The notes beneath the pieces are model-generated. The model saw only the letters and a list, made by a program, of their open reading frames with translations, was not told the DNA's origin and did not search any database. Made by a program: the position numbers and the translations under genes. DNA of 32,611 nt from an uncultured Mycoplasmatota bacterium (GTDB taxonomy: Bacteria; Bacillota_I; Bacilli_A; RF39; UBA660), in contig URUT01000013.1 of the NCBI GenBank assembly GCA_900551105.1, positions 1 to 32,611 on the forward strand. The letters run 5' to 3'. Shown piece by piece: positions 8,436 through 15,905 of this stretch (its first letter is position 1; each line of letters starts with the position of its first letter).

Positions 8436-8930
8436 ATGGAAGAATTTATAAATCCAATTATACCAATATCGGTATTAAGTGATAGTAGAATATCATCTTT
8501 AGAAAAGTTATTATTGCTGCACATAATTTCTTTGTGTAAGAATAAAGGATATTGTTGGGCTACAAATAGTTATTTTATGAATATTCATGGATATAGTAAA
8601 CAAACAATATCTAAAAGTATTAATCATCTTGCCTCTTTAAATTATATTAATTTGAAATATGAAAAAGATAGTACTAATAATTCTAAACGTACAATTACAC
8701 TTGACCATGTATTAAAGAATAAGATACAGGGTATTAAAGAAAACTTTAATCCTAGTGTTCAACCAAACTTTAAACATTATAATAAAAGTAATATAAATAA
8801 AATATATTACAAAGATGAGTTTGGTAATGAGTATTGGAATGGACAACTAATTAAAAGCGAAACACCATCTAAAGAAGAACTTGAAGAACTGAATAAATTA
8901 TTAGAAGAATTTAAAAAAGAGGAGGAATAA
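8436..8930 (+). CDS. helix-turn-helix protein (HTH_36, replication-initiator-like)
   Basis: Encodes about 164 residues. The N-terminal half (IPISVLSDSRISSLEKLLLL, then CWATNSYFMNIHGYSKQTIS, then INHLASLNYI) is the winged-helix HTH_36 domain found in RepA-N-type initiators and in accessory proteins of integrative elements. The C-terminal half is charged (EELEELNKLLEEFKKEEE) and may form a coiled coil. The ATG at 8436 is chosen; an in-frame GTG at 8427 is possible, and neither has a good ribosome binding site. It precedes the recombinase gene and may control excision or copy number of the excised circle. Its role is inferred from position. Confidence 0.7.
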   Translation: MEEFINPIIPISVLSDSRISSLEKLLLLHIISLCKNKGYCWATNSYFMNIHGYSKQTISKSINHLASLNYINLKYEKDSTNNSKRTITLDHVLKNKIQGIKENFNPSVQPNFKHYNKSNINKIYYKDEFGNEYWNGQLIKSETPSKEELEELNKLLEEFKKEEE

Positions 8931-8976
8931 AAATATTATGGAAATAATTATCATAGAATTTTTTAAGAGGTGAAAT

Positions 8977-9072
8977 ATGTTTAATATTAAAGAAACCTTT
9001 AAAAAAGATGATAATTCTACTATTAATGATTTGATAATTGGATATATAAAATGTGTTTTAATAAAATCGTAG
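8977..9072 (+). CDS. small hypothetical protein (31 aa)
   Basis: A 31-codon frame with GAGGTG (8967-8972) five bases before its ATG, between the HTH gene and the recombinase gene. It encodes MFNIKETFKKDDNSTINDL followed by a hydrophobic tail (IIGYIKCVLIKS). Small accessory ORFs at this place are common in serine-recombinase elements (compare tnpW at 15898), but the sequence does not match one I know. Confidence 0.4.
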   Translation: MFNIKETFKKDDNSTINDLIIGYIKCVLIKS

Positions 9073-9147
9073 ATTTGTTATATGTCTATTTTAATGGTAG
9101 ACTCAAATCAGGCTTTAAATGTTATACAAAAGAAAGGAGTAGAAGCC

Positions 9148-10734
9148 GTGTATAACACTATATTACAACACCCTAGTTACTATAGAGTAGGATTATATAT
9201 AAGATTATCTGAAGCAGATTCTGATAAAAGTTATGAATCAGAAAGTGAAAGTATTATTAATCAAAGAAATTTATTAATGAGTTTTGTAAAACAAAATGAA
9301 TTTACCTTTGTCGATGAATATATTGATGATGGATTTACTGGTACTAATTTTGATAGACCTGGATTTAAAAGGTTACTTGAAGATATTGAAAATGGTAGAA
9401 TAAACTGTGTTATAACAAAAGATTTATCTAGACTTGGTAGAAATTATGTTACTTGTGGTTATTATGTAGATGAGTATTTTCTTTTAAAAAAAGTTAGATA
9501 TATTGCTGTACTTGATCAAGTAGATACTTTTTTAAATAATGTTGGTAATGAAATGATACCTTTTAAATCAGTATTTAATGATATGACAAGTAGAGATAAT
9601 TCTAAAAAGATACGTTCTATTTTAAGAAATAAGAAAGAAGATGGAAAATTTATTGGAAGTGAGCCTAGCTTTGGTTATATGAGAGACCCAGAAGATAAAG
9701 GGCATTTATTACCTAATCCTGATACTGCCTTTATTGTTAAAAAGATATTTGAAATGGCAAATAATGGTGTAAGTGTAAGTGATATTGCAAGTTATCTCAA
9801 TGATTGTAAATATCCAACACCAAGTTTATACAAAAAGAAAGAAGGTTCAAAACAAAAATTTAATCCTATATGGACTGTTTCATCAGTAAAGAAAATACTA
9901 AAAAATCAAATGTACACAGGTGATATGGTGCAAAATGTACAAACTAAATTATCATATAAATCTCAAAAAAAAGTTGCTCTTAATAAAGAAGCATGGATAA
10001 TTGTAGAGAATACTCATGAACCATTAGCTAGTAAAGAAGTTTTTAATAAAGTTCAAAGTAATGTTAAAAGAAAGCAGAAAACACAAACTGATAGAGAAAA
10101 AAGATTATTTGAGAATCTTATTTATTGTCTGGAATGTGGCAATACTTTAACGGTTACTTACCGAAAGAATCATGATTATTGGACTGTTAATTGTAATAGA
10201 TATTCAAGAGATCCAAGAAGACATTTATGTTATCCACATTTTATGCCTTATGATAAATTAGAAGAAGCATTACTAAGTACTATTAAAAGTACTTGTAAGA
10301 AATATCTAGATGAGATTGATGTAAAATCGTTAGCACGACTTATAAATGATAAAAATACTTCTAAAGAAAGTACAACGGAAGAAATTAATTTTTTGAATAA
10401 AAAAATTAAAGAATACAATGCTAAAATTGATATGCTATATGATGATAAATTTAAAGGTGATATTTCAGAAGATACTTATAAAAGATTATCAAGAGAAACA
10501 GAAATATTACTAAATCAATCTAAATCTAGAATAGAAGAACTACAAGCAGTAGATAAAAAGAAAAAAGAGTCATCCAAAGAAATGAAAAACTATGAAGATA
10601 AAATTAAGGAATTAATAAATCTTGATAATCCAAGTAGAGAATTATTACAATCTATTATTGATAAAATAGTTATTGACAAAGATAGAAATATTGAAATATA
10701 TTATAAATTCAGTTTATTAAATGATATTGATTAA
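9148..10734 (+). CDS. large serine recombinase of insertion 1
   Basis: Encodes a 528-residue integrase/excisionase of the large serine recombinase family. The resolvase domain (about 10-160) begins RVGLYIRLSEAD with catalytic Ser21 and contains DDGFTGTNFDRPGF and the arginine motif LSRLGRNY. A recombinase domain (about 175-285) has PSFGYMRDP and VKKILKNQMYTGD. A zinc-ribbon region follows (YCLECGNTL, CNRYS, HLC), then a coiled coil (about 395-490). GTG 9148 is chosen because AAAGGAG sits eight bases upstream. An ATG at 9082 would add 22 residues but has no ribosome binding site. It is the likely enzyme acting on the 2107/13512 att sites. It is only about 40 percent alike by eye to the second recombinase, so the two insertions are independent. 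Confidence 0.95.
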   Translation: MYNTILQHPSYYRVGLYIRLSEADSDKSYESESESIINQRNLLMSFVKQNEFTFVDEYIDDGFTGTNFDRPGFKRLLEDIENGRINCVITKDLSRLGRNYVTCGYYVDEYFLLKKVRYIAVLDQVDTFLNNVGNEMIPFKSVFNDMTSRDNSKKIRSILRNKKEDGKFIGSEPSFGYMRDPEDKGHLLPNPDTAFIVKKIFEMANNGVSVSDIASYLNDCKYPTPSLYKKKEGSKQKFNPIWTVSSVKKILKNQMYTGDMVQNVQTKLSYKSQKKVALNKEAWIIVENTHEPLASKEVFNKVQSNVKRKQKTQTDREKRLFENLIYCLECGNTLTVTYRKNHDYWTVNCNRYSRDPRRHLCYPHFMPYDKLEEALLSTIKSTCKKYLDEIDVKSLARLINDKNTSKESTTEEINFLNKKIKEYNAKIDMLYDDKFKGDISEDTYKRLSRETEILLNQSKSRIEELQAVDKKKKESSKEMKNYEDKIKELINLDNPSRELLQSIIDKIVIDKDRNIEIYYKFSLLNDID

Positions 10735-11219
10735 TTGAAGTTAGTTTATTACTAACTTCGTACATATAGAGGCGAAAATACAAAGAAATTATGTGTAAAA
10801 TTATTGAATATAATTATTATAACAAACTTGTGACCAACTTGAGCACAAGTTTCTAATATGAATGATTAATTAACTTCCGTCCGAGTTGGACCAAAGTTAG
10901 CACAATTGTACTATAACTTCCCACCAATTTGGAAGAAAGTAGGATAATTATACTTTCGGTCAACTTGTTCAAAAGTTATGAAAGACTTCTACCCATTTTG
11001 GGGAGAAGTTTATAATTTAAAATCTGAAGAAATAATAATTATTATTTCATTTATTAATACTTTAAACAAAAATAACTTTGTCGCAAGTGGCGACGAAGTT
11101 AAACATAGTGCCAAGTTGGCACGAAGTAAAAAAAATAATATATTTTAATTTTTAGTACATTATAATAGTAACGTAATAATTTTTAAAATTCAAAAGTTAT
11201 TACGGTTAAGCGTAATAAC
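10735..11219. repeat. array of seven 25-nt covarying hairpins (ACTT-N5-CAANTTG-N5-AAGT)
   Basis: This gene-free stretch holds seven imperfect palindromes of exactly 25 nt, starting at 10826, 10873, 10916, 10952, 10985, 11075 and 11103. Each begins ACTT (ACAT in the last), ends AAGT and has a central heptamer close to CAANTTG (CAACTTG, CGAGTTG, CAATTTG, CAACTTG, CATTTTG, CAAGTGG, CAAGTTG). The 5-nt arms between differ from copy to copy yet often stay self-complementary: GTC/GAC in the second, GTCG/CGAC in the sixth, GTGC/GCAC in the seventh. Spacers of 3 to 65 nt are AT-rich and unrelated. Two hairpins of opposite polarity flank the array: GAAGTTAG/CTAACTTC (10737-10759) and AAAGTTATTACG/CGTAATAACTTT (11193-11222). 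Folding of a single strand (RNA or DNA) is the simplest explanation. Confidence 0.75.
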
Positions 11220-11248
11220 TTTACAAAAATATCAAAATGATATATAAT
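11220..11248 (+). promoter_or_regulatory. promoter of the DUF4143 ATPase gene
   Basis: TTTACA (11220-11225), a 17-bp spacer and TATAAT (11243-11248). The expected start of transcription is near 11255, right at the GAGAGGTG ribosome binding site, so the leader is very short. This rules out the ATG at 11247 as translation start. Confidence 0.7.
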
Positions 11249-11267
11249 GTATAGAGAGGTGATTTAT

Positions 11268-12473
11268 ATGCTTTTAAGAGAAGATTATTTATCTAAAATT
11301 AGAGGATTCTATGATTCAAATTTAATTAAAATATTGGTTGGTATAAGAAGATGTGGTAAATCAGTTATTCTAAATCAAATAATAGAGGAATTAAAAGATA
11401 AAAGAAAAATAGATGAGAAACATATTATATTTATTAACTTTGAATTTATTGAATTTGAAGAACTATTAAATTATAAAAAACTAAATAAATATATAAAAGA
11501 TAGAATAAAAGACAATAAAATTTATTATTTGTTTTTAGATGAGATTCAAAATGTAGATAACTTTGAAAAGGTTGTTAATTCACTACGTGCTTCCATAAAA
11601 AATATAAGTATATTTTTAACTGGTTCTAATAGTAAAATGTTATCTGATGAGTTATCATCTGTTTTATCAGGTAGATATGTTTTATTTAATATTAATCCTT
11701 TATCTTATAAGGAATATGTTTCTTTAACAAAAAAAGATGGAAATGACTTAAATACTTTTTGGGACTACGCTAAATGGGGAGGACTTCCTAATAGATGTGA
11801 ATTTACAAATGAGATAGATATAAAAAATTATCTTCATAGTGTATATGATTCTATTATTTTAAGAGATGTTGTAAAAAGATTAAATTTAAAGGATACAGTT
11901 TTATTTGATATGATATTACAATATCTAATTGAAACTGCTGGACGTGAATTTTCTGCTGATAACATTATAAAATATTTAGATAAAGAAAATAAGAAAATAT
12001 CTAACGAAACACTTTATAATTATATAGATGCTTTATGTAAAGCATTAATACTTAAAAAGGTATATAGATATGATATTGCTGGTAAAGGTGTATTAAAAAC
12101 ATTAAATAAGTATTATGCTACTGATTTAGGAATTGCTCAGATAAAAAATAATAATCCAGAATTTAAAAGTTACGTTGTATTAGAAAATATTGTTTATAAT
12201 GAGTTAATAAACAGAAACTACGAAGTATATATTGGTAAAACTAAAAATGGTGAAGTTGACTTTTTAGCAAAAAAAGATGGAAACATTAAATATATTCAAG
12301 TAACTTATGAAATGGAAGGCCATGATAATACCATAGAAAGAGAATTTGGAGCATATAAGTCTATTGAAGATAATTATCCAAAATATGTTATTTCTCTTGA
12401 TAAAATAGATTTATCTCGTGATGGAATTATTCATCTAAATTTAATTGATTTTCTATTAAGTGAAGAGTTTTAA
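11268..12473 (+). CDS. AAA_14/DUF4143 ATPase
   Basis: Encodes 401 residues. The N-terminal AAA domain has Walker A GIRRCGKS (25-32), Walker B LFLDEI (D91-E92) and the sensor-like FLTGSNSKML, followed by SGRYVLFNINPLSYKEY. The C-terminal DUF4143 part ends in a PD-(D/E)XK-like fold (VVLENIVYNELINR, GEVDFLAKKDG, YIQVTYEM). Such proteins are common in gut bacteria and archaea. Their role is unproven, with suggestions of DNA or toxin/antitoxin-linked functions. The start at 11268 follows GAGAGGTG. It lies between two hairpin-rich non-coding stretches. It may be a passenger rather than part of the mobility module. Confidence 0.85.
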   Translation: MLLREDYLSKIRGFYDSNLIKILVGIRRCGKSVILNQIIEELKDKRKIDEKHIIFINFEFIEFEELLNYKKLNKYIKDRIKDNKIYYLFLDEIQNVDNFEKVVNSLRASIKNISIFLTGSNSKMLSDELSSVLSGRYVLFNINPLSYKEYVSLTKKDGNDLNTFWDYAKWGGLPNRCEFTNEIDIKNYLHSVYDSIILRDVVKRLNLKDTVLFDMILQYLIETAGREFSADNIIKYLDKENKKISNETLYNYIDALCKALILKKVYRYDIAGKGVLKTLNKYYATDLGIAQIKNNNPEFKSYVVLENIVYNELINRNYEVYIGKTKNGEVDFLAKKDGNIKYIQVTYEMEGHDNTIEREFGAYKSIEDNYPKYVISLDKIDLSRDGIIHLNLIDFLLSEEF

Positions 12474-12484
12474 AATAAAAATTT

Positions 12485-12541
12485 AAACCGTTACAAAATG
12501 TAACGAGTTGGGAAAATTATATACTGCAGAGAATTCTGCAG
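12485..12541. repeat. hairpins between the ATPase and HNH genes
   Basis: CGTTAC-AAAAT-GTAACG (12489-12505) has the same 6-5-6 geometry and a CAAAATG centre like the array units, although the outer ACTT/AAGT are not kept. It is followed by CTGC-ag-AGAATTCTGCAG (12524-12541), a palindrome with a two-base bulge. Two more CTGCAG-like pieces lie close by. No clear terminator is present. Confidence 0.5.
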
Positions 12542-12585
12542 AGCTCTACAGTAATCACTGCAGACTTGAGTAGTAGGTGTATTCG

Positions 12586-13368
12586 ATGGAAAAAGATAAA
12601 TATGTTTGTAAATTATGTAATAAACAATATAAAAATGATGAAATGAGTGAAGAGCATTATCCAGCAAAAAGTGTTGGTAATGATGATATAGGTAAATTTG
12701 ATTTAACCAAATTTATTGATATATTTGATTCCAAAAGTATAAAAGAAGATATTTATCAAAAATTAAAAAAAGGCGAAAATATTAAAGATATTTGTGAAAA
12801 TATTTTTGATAATGAATTATTTGAATCAACATATAAACATGGACGAACTGCAAGAACTTTATGTAAAAACTGCAATCATTTTCTTGGTAAATATGATGAA
12901 GCATATTTAAAATTTTTTAAAGTGGATGGTTTACCTAAAATAATAAATGGTTTTAAGATAGAAACAAAATACGAAATTATAAAATCAATTTATGCAAAGT
13001 TTATATCAGTTCCAGAGACTATTAATGAAAATTTTGATTTTATTAGTTTTATTAACAATACTACTGAAAGAAAATATAATGGTATCTGGAATTTATATTT
13101 TGTAAAAAGAGATCACACTAGTGATTTGTTAGGTTTTAGTGATATCGGAACAGGAAAATTAGAATATGAAGATGGTGTTGTATATGAATTATCAGATGAA
13201 AAATTTATTTTTAATCTAATGAGTTTTAAAATACACTCATGTTATAAAATGACAAATATATTTGATATATTAAATAAAAATTATGAATTAGTAGAAGGAG
13301 TAGGAGAAACTGGTGGTTATCATGGACAAATATTAATGCAAAGATTATTTGTTGATAATGATGAATAA
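12586..13368 (+). CDS. HNH-endonuclease-like zinc protein
   Basis: Encodes 260 residues. The N-terminal third has CKLC (C8, C11), EEHYPAKSVG (H24) and TLCKNCNHFLG (C93, C96, N97, H98). This is the layout of HNH_5-type nucleases: a zinc knuckle, an E-H-x-P motif and a C-x2-C-N block. An insert of about 60 residues lies between the EH and CxxCN blocks. The C-terminal 160 residues match nothing I know. The start ATG 12586 follows AGGTG; the GTG at 12577 is part of that site. It is the last gene before attR. It could be a defence nuclease or a cofactor for DNA processing of the element. Confidence 0.65.
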   Translation: MEKDKYVCKLCNKQYKNDEMSEEHYPAKSVGNDDIGKFDLTKFIDIFDSKSIKEDIYQKLKKGENIKDICENIFDNELFESTYKHGRTARTLCKNCNHFLGKYDEAYLKFFKVDGLPKIINGFKIETKYEIIKSIYAKFISVPETINENFDFISFINNTTERKYNGIWNLYFVKRDHTSDLLGFSDIGTGKLEYEDGVVYELSDEKFIFNLMSFKIHSCYKMTNIFDILNKNYELVEGVGETGGYHGQILMQRLFVDNDE

Positions 13369-13402
13369 ACACTATTTAAACTAAAAAACAGTTATATGAA
13401 TC

Positions 13403-13472
13403 AGTTGGTGACAAATTGTCACCAGCTGAATTTAAAATATAATATTGAAATCGTGACAATTTTTCACACTTT
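13403..13472. repeat. two further 25-nt hairpin units at the right end of insertion 1
   Basis: AGTT-GGTGAC-AAATT-GTCACC-AGCT (13403-13427) keeps the 4-6-5-6-4 geometry and the CAANTTG centre (CAAATTG) with a perfect inner stem. A weaker copy, AAAT-CGTGAC-AATTT-TTCACA-CTTT, is at 13448-13472. Both lie between the HNH gene and attR, so the family covers all three non-coding parts of the right third of the element. Confidence 0.55.
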
Positions 13473-13491
13473 CAAGACTAAAAATAAAATA

Positions 13492-13517
13492 GTTACACAT
13501 TGACTATCGGCAGGTGG
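13492..13517 (+). repeat. attR of insertion 1
   Basis: The element arm gttacacattgactatcg (13492-13509) is the inverted partner of the arm at 2113-2130 (17/18). It is followed by gc and the second copy of AGGTGG (13512-13517). From 13518 the amidase frame resumes (codon 89 completed by T, then GAA GGT GCC). Confidence 0.8.
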
Positions 13518-14027
13518 TGAAGGTGCCGAAGTTATTTATGCATTAAGAAATAGTGATAAACTTGCTTCAAGCATTTTAAATGAGTTAGAAAAAAGTGGAC
13601 AAGTGGTTAGAAAGTATTATCAAAGAAGACTTCCTAGCAATTCATCTAAAGATTATTATTATATAATACGTGAAACTCCAAATAATCAAACGTTAATTGT
13701 TGAGTATGGATTTTTAGATAATGCTGCTGATGCAGAGCGCTTGAAGAACAATTATAAGAAATATGCTGAAGCAGTGGTGCGTGCTGTAACACTTTATGGA
13801 GGATATAAGTATGTTCCAGTAAGTGGTTCAAATTATTATGTTGTTAAGAAGGGTGATTCATTGTGGAGTATTGCTAGAAAGTATGGACTGAGTGTTGCTG
13901 AGCTTAAGGCTTTAAATAATCTAAGTAGTAATACTTTACATATTGGTGATACGCTTCTAGTAAGCAGTGTTAATAGCACGGATGATAATATTAGTGATGA
14001 GTATTATACTGTAAAAAGTGGGGATAC
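13518..14027 (+). pseudogene. LysM amidase, piece 2 of 3
   Basis: Codons 89 to 259 of the interrupted amidase, open and in frame with piece 1. It starts EGAEVIYALRNSDKLA, includes RRLPSNSSKDYYYI and VEYGFLDNAADAERL with the catalytic Glu151, and ends the amidase domain near VTLYGG. Then comes LysM domain 1 (YYVVKKGDSLWSIARKYG to LHIGDTLLV) and the start of LysM 2 (YYTVKSGDT). There is no plausible start codon with a ribosome binding site in this piece. The stop at 14050-14052 belongs to insertion 2. It would be silent unless insertion 1 is excised. Confidence 0.9.
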
Positions 14028-14036
14028 AATTTTTAT
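14019..14036 (+). repeat. attL of insertion 2
   Basis: TGGGGATAC (14019-14027) matches TGGTGATAC at the right end (17653-17661) except for one base. The arm GATACAATTTTTAT (14023-14036) is inverted relative to ATAAAAAATGTATC (17639-17652) at 13 of 14 positions. In the joined circle the arms flank TGGT, again centred on GG. The single mismatch beside the proposed core leaves the exact crossover open (GG or within GATAC). Confidence 0.7.
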
Positions 14037-14078
14037 GGGGAATAATGAGTAGGAATATAAAAACATTAGTGAAATTTA

Positions 14079-14105
14079 AGGCATTTTGAAGAGAAATGCC
14101 TTTTT
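14079..14105 (+). terminator. terminator just inside insertion 2
   Basis: AGGCATTT/AAATGCCT (8 bp) with a 7-nt loop and a T run. It stops transcription coming from the truncated amidase before it reaches the hydrolase gene. Confidence 0.85.
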
Positions 14106-14140
14106 GTATGGTAAAATAGTAATACAAAGGAGATGAAAAT

Positions 14141-15241
14141 ATGGATGAATTTAAATTAAGAGGCGTTATTACATGGTGTATAGATGTGGAGCAAAATTCT
14201 AAGTTAGGTTTTAACTTTCCATTTAAAATTGTTATTCCGAAAAAATTAGATGATAATCCACAACTTGTTTATGCATGTAATTTACCAAGAGATATGTCGG
14301 ATAGTTGCACATCATTTGATGAATTAGTCCAATATGCAAAAAATGATTTTGGAAGTATTGATCCAATGCATGTTCATTTATGTTTGGAAAATGGGTATCC
14401 TATGATTATTCCAGCAATACCAAGGCTTAAAGATTTTCGACCTAATTTTTTAGGAAGTGATTGTTTTAATAATGATTTTAAAACATCAGAAAGTTCTATA
14501 TTTAAAGATTATTTGTACTTGTATGAAAATTTAGCAGACCAACATAAAGCAATTATGGAGTATGCAATAAAATGTTTAAATGCAAACGGAATAAGCGTAG
14601 ATAATAAGGTAATTATTTCTGGTTATTCTGAAGGTGCAAAATTTGCTTCGCATTTTGCTCTGTTACATCCAGAGATTATTAAAGCAGTTGTTGCTGGAGG
14701 AACAGGAGGAGCAATTTCAATGCCAGTTCCAAACATTGGTGACTATCAATTTACTTACCCAATGGGAACAGCTGATATTCCAGATTTTGACTTTGATTCT
14801 TTTCAAAATATATCGTTTTTCTATTATATGGGTGATGCAGATAAATCTGACTCTGCTATTCCAAATTTTGAAACATATCACTATAAAAATGATAAAGGGG
14901 AAGATTGTATTTTAAAAGATGAATGTGGTAATGAAACACCATTTATTGATGAAAATGGCAAGAAAAAATTTATATTGGATAGTGATGGCAATTATACAGC
15001 CAAATTTAGTTTGTTTAGTAATCGAGATGTAAATGCAATTAATAAAGTATTAGGAACAATTACACAAGAAAGATTTAAAAAACAAGAATCTATTTATCAT
15101 AGTTTGGGACTAAATGCAATATTTAAACTATATCCTGGAAATCATAGAACAATATTTGATAATAGGCATATTATTTTTGAAGATGTTGATAAATTTATCC
15201 AAGAATATATAAAACAAGATTTAAATGAAAAATTAAAATAA
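14141..15241 (+). CDS. alpha/beta hydrolase, sole cargo of insertion 2
   Basis: Encodes 366 residues. The nucleophile elbow is GYSEG (Ser163) after KVIISG, with the following helix AKFASHFALLHPEI. The likely catalytic His335 is in PGNHRTIF, and an acid candidate is D232 or D234 in YYMGDADKSD. No signal peptide or membrane segment is visible, so it is probably cytoplasmic. An esterase, lipase-like or peptidase activity is possible; the substrate cannot be told. An insert rich in Asp, Lys and Gly (about 245-285: DEKG- and DENGKK-like) lies between the acid and the His. The start ATG 14141 follows AAAGGAGATG. It has its own terminator, so it is an independent unit. As the only cargo of a tiny element it may give the host or the element a benefit such as defence or detoxification. 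Confidence 0.75.
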   Translation: MDEFKLRGVITWCIDVEQNSKLGFNFPFKIVIPKKLDDNPQLVYACNLPRDMSDSCTSFDELVQYAKNDFGSIDPMHVHLCLENGYPMIIPAIPRLKDFRPNFLGSDCFNNDFKTSESSIFKDYLYLYENLADQHKAIMEYAIKCLNANGISVDNKVIISGYSEGAKFASHFALLHPEIIKAVVAGGTGGAISMPVPNIGDYQFTYPMGTADIPDFDFDSFQNISFFYYMGDADKSDSAIPNFETYHYKNDKGEDCILKDECGNETPFIDENGKKKFILDSDGNYTAKFSLFSNRDVNAINKVLGTITQERFKKQESIYHSLGLNAIFKLYPGNHRTIFDNRHIIFEDVDKFIQEYIKQDLNEKLK

Positions 15242-15264
15242 ATAACTAAATTAAATGATTTAAT

Positions 15265-15309
15265 CATCCTATAAAATCTAACAAAAATTAGAAATTAGGA
15301 TGTTTTTTT
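15265..15309 (+). terminator. terminator of the hydrolase gene
   Basis: CATCCTA (15265-15271) pairs with TAGGATG (15296-15302), with an inner TCTAA/TTAGA stem and seven T after it. Confidence 0.85.
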
Positions 15310-15350
15310 GTGCTTAAAATTATTGTTATAAGTATTTTTATCCCTTATAT

Positions 15351-15455
15351 CATCCTACTTTGTAGGATGAATTTCGTAAGTACGAAATAAGAATGGTGCA
15401 TTTACAAATCTTTATTTTATAAGGAAAAGTGAGTATATATGCACCGTCTTCTTAT
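15351..15455. other. cluster of perfect hairpins in insertion 2
   Basis: The gene-free stretch 15242-15554 holds, after the hydrolase terminator, CATCCTAC-ttt-GTAGGATG (15351-15369), ATTTCGTA-ag-TACGAAAT (15371-15388) and a long-range stem in which ATAAGAA-t-GGTGCAT (15387-15401) pairs with ATGCACC-gtc-TTCTTAT (15439-15455). The CATCCT/AGGATG word of the terminator is reused in the first hairpin and again near 15493. Together they could form a structured RNA or a DNA origin-like site. No similarity to a known RNA class is recognised. Confidence 0.5.
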
Positions 15456-15554
15456 CCTGCTATTTTATATTTTGATTAATTATGAATATTTTTAGGATGA
15501 TAGACAAAATTTTCTATACTTTATGACTTGACTCTTCTTTTTAGTGGAGGTAAC

Positions 15555-15731
15555 ATGCATCATGCGAAGAAGATGATGTGTATGAGAAGATTTAATTTAT
15601 ATTTACCAGAGGAGTTATTTGAACGAATTAAATTACTTGCAAAATTCTATAATATTTCTATAACTAAATTAATGGTAGAACTACTAGAAATTGGATATAT
15701 AGATATGTTGGATACAAGAAAAAATAAATAA
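15555..15731 (+). CDS. ribbon-helix-helix (CopG-like) protein
   Basis: Encodes 58 residues from ATG 15555 behind GGAGG (15546-15550); a TTG nine codons upstream lacks a binding site. The segment RRFNLYLPEELFERIKLLAK followed by FYNISITKLMVELLEIG is a beta strand plus two helices, the ribbon-helix-helix DNA-binding fold. It probably controls recombinase or element gene expression, and the hairpins directly upstream are possible targets. Confidence 0.7.
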   Translation: MHHAKKMMCMRRFNLYLPEELFERIKLLAKFYNISITKLMVELLEIGYIDMLDTRKNK

Positions 15732-15797
15732 GTTTATAAAAATGAGAGGGTTAGGTGAAGAATATGAAGATAATAATTTTTAAATTAATGGAGGTTT

Positions 15798-15905
15798 ATG
15801 ATAGTTTGTAATATTGTTAGGTATGTTATAGGCATACCAAATAATATTACTAAAACAAAATTTAAAGCCATAGAATTTATTGGAGGTATTAAACTCTATG
15901 GTTAA
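15798..15905 (+). CDS. small ORF (35 aa) upstream of tnpW
   Basis: An ATG three bases after GGAGG opens a 35-codon frame (MIVCNIVRYVIGIPNNITKT onward) that ends at TAA 15905, overlapping the start of the tnpW-like gene by 8 nt. The arrangement suggests translational coupling or a leader peptide. The spacing to the ribosome binding site is short and no family is known. Confidence 0.35.
   Translation: MIVCNIVRYVIGIPNNITKTKFKAIEFIGGIKLYG

Larger units (their letters stand above)
2107..13511 (+). mobile_element. insertion 1: 11.4-kb serine-recombinase element carrying defence genes
   Basis: The limits come from the AGGTGG direct repeat, the 18-bp inverted arms and the exact restoration of the amidase frame on removal. 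Contents in order: tnpV, a small unknown gene, a minus-strand small ORF, a Dam-family methylase, a TdeIII-like nuclease, an Mrr-like nuclease, an RloC/PrrC-like ATPase, an HTH protein, the recombinase, a hairpin array, a DUF4143 ATPase and an HNH-like protein. No relaxase, coupling protein or type IV secretion gene is present, so it is not self-conjugative. The recombinase sits in the middle rather than next to an end, so the segment to its right (10735-13490) may be a later addition. Confidence 0.85.

Noticed and set aside
10826..11127. CRISPR array
   Set aside because: The units are palindromic 25-mers with changing arms and unequal AT-rich spacers (3 to 65 nt); there are no identical direct repeats and no cas genes.
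10826..11127. Integron attC sites
   Set aside because: The ends are ACTT/AAGT, not the RYYYAAC/GTTRRRY boxes, there is no bulged-arm pattern of attC and no tyrosine integrase in the window.
2107..13511. Conjugative transposon (ICE)
   Set aside because: No relaxase, coupling protein or secretion genes are found; only a serine recombinase, TnpV and cargo.
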